Source of the DNA: Polytrichum commune
Taxonomy: Eukaryota > Streptophyta > Polytrichopsida > Polytrichales > Polytrichaceae
Assembly: GCA_950295325.1 (NCBI GenBank)
Contig: OX485804.1
Location: 20,400,001-20,464,000, forward strand
Direction: 5' to 3'
Length of the DNA stretch: 64,000 nucleotides
Shown: positions 61,001 through 64,000 of the stretch, piece after piece
How positions within the stretch are numbered: the first letter of the stretch is position 1
Layout of the letters: every line of letters begins with the position of its first letter
Translations under genes and position numbers: made by a program
Notes under the pieces: model-generated
The model's database searches: none
What the model saw: the letters and a program-made list of their open reading frames with translations, nothing else
What the model was told of the DNA's origin: nothing

Positions 61001-63625
61001 ACGGAGTGAGGTTGTTGGCAGAGGAGCATGTAAAAGATAAATGTTCTCTTACTAGTTTCTGTTTGGTTGAATGCAGGTGCTCTACACCTTCCTGCAATAT
61101 TTCAGCAATTTTGACTGGGACAAGTATTGTGTCACCCTTTGGGGTCCGGTACCTCTTGAGGTCCTTGCAGTTACAGCTGCTGGTAAGCAGTGGCTGCCGT
61201 ACTTGATTTCTACTTTGATCTGTCTCTGGAAGGATAATATTTATCTCCTGTAAAAGAACTCCCATTTTTTCAGTTTAGTATCTGATGGATGTTGTGGGTC
61301 AAACTGTGGACATGTCTAGTGTTTGTTATTTTGCAAGGAATGTGTTAGATAATGACTTTCAACAATTTACAGGTTTGGGATAGTGTTATCTATTGGCACA
61401 GGTTGTTCCTACTTGCTGTTCTAGTTCAGGCTGGCTTTTTTTTTGGGGATTTTGTAGTCACCAAGATTTGTATTTTCAAAACCATTGTTTTACATATTTT
61501 TTGCTCTCAGAATAGACTTGCTGATTGTCATCTGTGCGTCAGCTGGTTTTTTAAAACTTTACCCACATGCATTTCTTGTTTTTCCTGTATTTTTCAGTTG
61601 ATGGAGCAGAACCTCCTCGGAAGGATGGAGGAAATTTATTGCTAACAAAGGAGTTTCTTGAAGAATGCAGTGCGACCTATTCAATCAATCCACTTGGTCA
61701 AGATAGTAACCAAGTACGGGCTTTTCAAGCAAAGTTTCTGAATGTTCTCGATCCTATTCGGGATACCAACAATCTTGGCCGTAGTGTCAGCAAGGGTGAG
61801 TTTACAGTTTCCTTCTTTAGTAATGTATTCTGTGTTCTCCACCTCACTGCTGTTTTGTCTTGGCCTGTTTTCCTTTTTGTAATTTCCTCAGATCATTCCT
61901 CAGGTAGTCTCCTGTATTATGCAAGTTTGAAAATCTGGATACTGAGGCAAGTCATGCAAAACAATTCCCTTGATTCTGGATATCCAGGGAATTTTGGAAG
62001 GATACGATTGGCATTTGGATATGGAGCAAAAAAGCTTAAGGAAGTCCTGGCAAAGGATGACATTAGTGCAGAATTTAAGCTGTTCTTTCCGTGTACGTTC
62101 ACAAGTCTCAAGCGGTATCACAGTGGTGGACGACCTGATACTGCTAGCCCCTCACGAGGATCTCAAAAGGCCAGCACAGGAGGTGGAAGTGTTCCTATAA
62201 AGGAGAAAGTGTCTTGTGGACAGAGACAAGAAAATGGAGAAGCTGCTCGGTATCCTGGGGCAGCTGAAACCTACATAGCTGAACCTGCAAGGCCACAGTT
62301 TCAGTATGGAGCTTGGCCTGCACAAATGTATACTCCAAGACCACAAAGTGGAATGGATCCGTCTGATTGGGTGAGCTACATGACTGGAACTCTCAATGAT
62401 CCCACAATGTGGATACGGGCCCCTACAACAATGAGTGATACTTCCTATTCCAAAGGTAGTGGAAGCACAATCAATGCAGTCTACTCTTCTTCGGACAAAA
62501 AACAAGAGAACAATACTGGAACAGACGCTGGGACAACCTGGTCAGCGTCTGGCAATGTGAATGTCGTGGGTGCTGAAGTGCAGTGGAGACCAGCTGACGT
62601 GAAAGGGGGGTATACGAACCAGGAAGGAGAGAAGGTTAGGTTGCCAAACAGAGGGCCTAGTTATGAAGCTTCACAGGGAGGTCCTGAGAAAACTACTGCT
62701 GGTAATCGCAGGTATGTTGCTTATTTAGACCCCACATGCACAAATTTGTTCTATGAGCTTTTTGAACCAAATTAATCACTGATATTCCTTACATAGGCAT
62801 ATCACTTCCTGCAGGTCTAGTGATGGACATGAACATGCAGTTCCTAAGGACTCCATGGGTGGTGAGTATCAAGCAACAGAGCCTAGCCAAGAATCAGCAC
62901 GGCCACTCTCAATAGATGATCCAGCAGGAAAAGGGGTTTCACAAAGTAGAATTGCTGCAGCATCAAATATCAACTATACAAATCACTACGTGGGTGGACC
63001 ACCAGGGTTTTCTGGAGAAGTTACAACGAAACTGAACCAAGGGAACCTCAATAGCAGGATCAGCTCAGGTGATAGCAGGGATTTGTCCACATCTGGAAGA
63101 AAGAGTGACTCAACATTGGTAGTTGAGGAAGAGACGACATCTCATAGTAAACGGATAGGCAGTCAGTCAGAACCTATACCCTCCATTGATTCTTCTTATC
63201 AAGGAATTAGTCAGGACCAAGGTAGTCAAAGTATGCTACATCTGCCACATTCTTCCACACAATTACCTCCCTTCATGCAATTGCCTTCATATGGCCACCA
63301 GGGTCAAATACACCTGGGTGTTTCAAAGCCTGGGTCGTCTTCTATGTCCATTCAAACATTGAATCTAGCAGGGCCTCCTCCTCCTCCATTAAGTTTGCAT
63401 TCAACTCATCCTAGTGCTTCAATGGGAGAGTCTACTCTTGGTCTTGGCGCACGGACAACTCCATTTTTGAATATACGTCGAGGCCCAGTGCCCCCCCCTC
63501 TACCACCACCTTATATGATTCCTATGGCACATTTAGGAGACACTACAGGCAGTCGTATGTCACCTTTTCCCACCTCTCATGGGGAGGAGCAACGGGATCC
63601 TTTGTGGTGGTCATCATCCCTTGAG
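58059..63625 (+). CDS. Poly(A)-polymerase/OAS1-like nucleotidyltransferase, 5' eight coding exons
   Basis: The exons 58059-58301, 59693-59881, 60108-60200, 60502-60684, 61077-61182, 61598-61795, 61988-62711 and 62815-63625 join without a stop (849 codons). All are GT-AG with matching phases, and the gene continues past the window. The catalytic signature is FGSVPLKTYLPDGDIDL: G86-S87 with D98 and D100, the metal-binding pair of the polymerase-beta superfamily. D158 in VVDISFNQTGG is the likely third carboxylate. The substrate-binding helices follow (ILVKAWCYYESRILGAHHG and on), then GRSVSKGNFGRIRLAFGYG. Exons 7-8 encode a long Ser/Pro/Gly-rich, probably disordered tail. Plants have a family of such proteins annotated as PAP/OAS1 substrate-binding superfamily; their substrate is not established. 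A start at 58059 (MDYPENW) is preferred over 57981, whose extra residues come from the G-run. Confidence 0.9.
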
Positions 63626-64000
63626 GTGAGTTTTAACCTGTGCTTGGGTCATATCAGTACTCGAAGCCTTTTAATCCAGGTACTGTGATATTTGTCGTAG
63701 GATATGTAGTGGTTTATGTAGGTGATCAACTGAGTTGCACTAGATACATTTTTGCCCTTGTGCAATGCTCTGTCCTGGAGTCTCCTGTTGAAGACGCCAA
63801 TAGGCTGTTGCTGTCACCTTTTTGGAAGATGATTGTTTAGATTTTGTTCTTGTTCTCAAGGAGGTTTCCAATTTTCTGAGATGAATATATTCTTTTAGTT
63901 TGTGAATCGCTCAATCAGCACAAAAATAGATTTTATGTTGATATTCAGCAATGTGAATCCTGATTCTGTTGTTATTGCTGTGCTTAGGAACAAATGCAAC
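63626..64000 (+). other. Intron of the nucleotidyltransferase gene, cut by window edge
   Basis: It begins GTGAGTTT after exon 8. No acceptor with continuing reading frame was identified before the edge, so the rest of the gene lies to the right. Confidence 0.6.

Noticed and set aside
61567-61597. Single-exon reading of the nucleotidyltransferase from 61567
   Set aside because: It includes intron sequence (pyrimidine tract and TTTTCAG) and would read through the 61796-61987 intron. The splice phases support the exon model instead.

Overview
This looks like nuclear DNA from a land plant or close streptophyte relative. The evidence is spliceosomal GT-AG introns, a plant-type nucleotidyltransferase with the GS...DGDID signature, an FHA-only protein, a membrane-anchored dual-specificity phosphatase, and many plant-style miniature inverted-repeat transposable elements (MITEs). 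The species cannot be named from the sequence. Most of the window is AT-rich and repeat-dominated, with few genes.

Layout. 1-3.35 kb: a GC-rich transposable-element fragment with a decayed gag-like reading frame on the minus strand. 3.35-20.2 kb: AT-rich intergenic DNA with a Harbinger transposase remnant, two inverted 421-bp TA-flanked MITEs, a second MITE family and an old dispersed repeat. 20.2-21.3 kb (minus): a compact four-exon gene for a predicted single-pass membrane protein of about 95 residues, reconstructed here from splice sites and phase. 23.8-26.4 kb: the FHA gene (minus) between two tandem-repeat blocks. 29.4-33.2 kb (plus): a two-exon phosphatase whose intron splits the active-site loop. 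34-52.3 kb: a cluster of MITEs sharing a terminal motif and 3-bp TNA target duplications (PIF/Harbinger-like), plus two 8-bp-TSD elements, a 48-bp minisatellite and a full-span but dead Tc1-type transposase. 53.9-55.2 kb: degenerate 300-bp tandem repeats interrupted by a long foldback element. 55.2-55.8 kb: a GC-rich island, possibly a shared promoter. 58.06 kb to the right edge (plus): the first eight coding exons (849 codons) of a poly(A)-polymerase/OAS1-like nucleotidyltransferase gene that continues past the window.

The four cellular genes (small membrane protein, FHA protein, phosphatase, nucleotidyltransferase) show no operon-like or pathway link. The clearest structural theme is the transposon content. 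Non-autonomous elements of at least four families have target duplications that can be read directly, and decayed transposases of two superfamilies (PIF/Harbinger and Tc1/mariner) lie in the same window.
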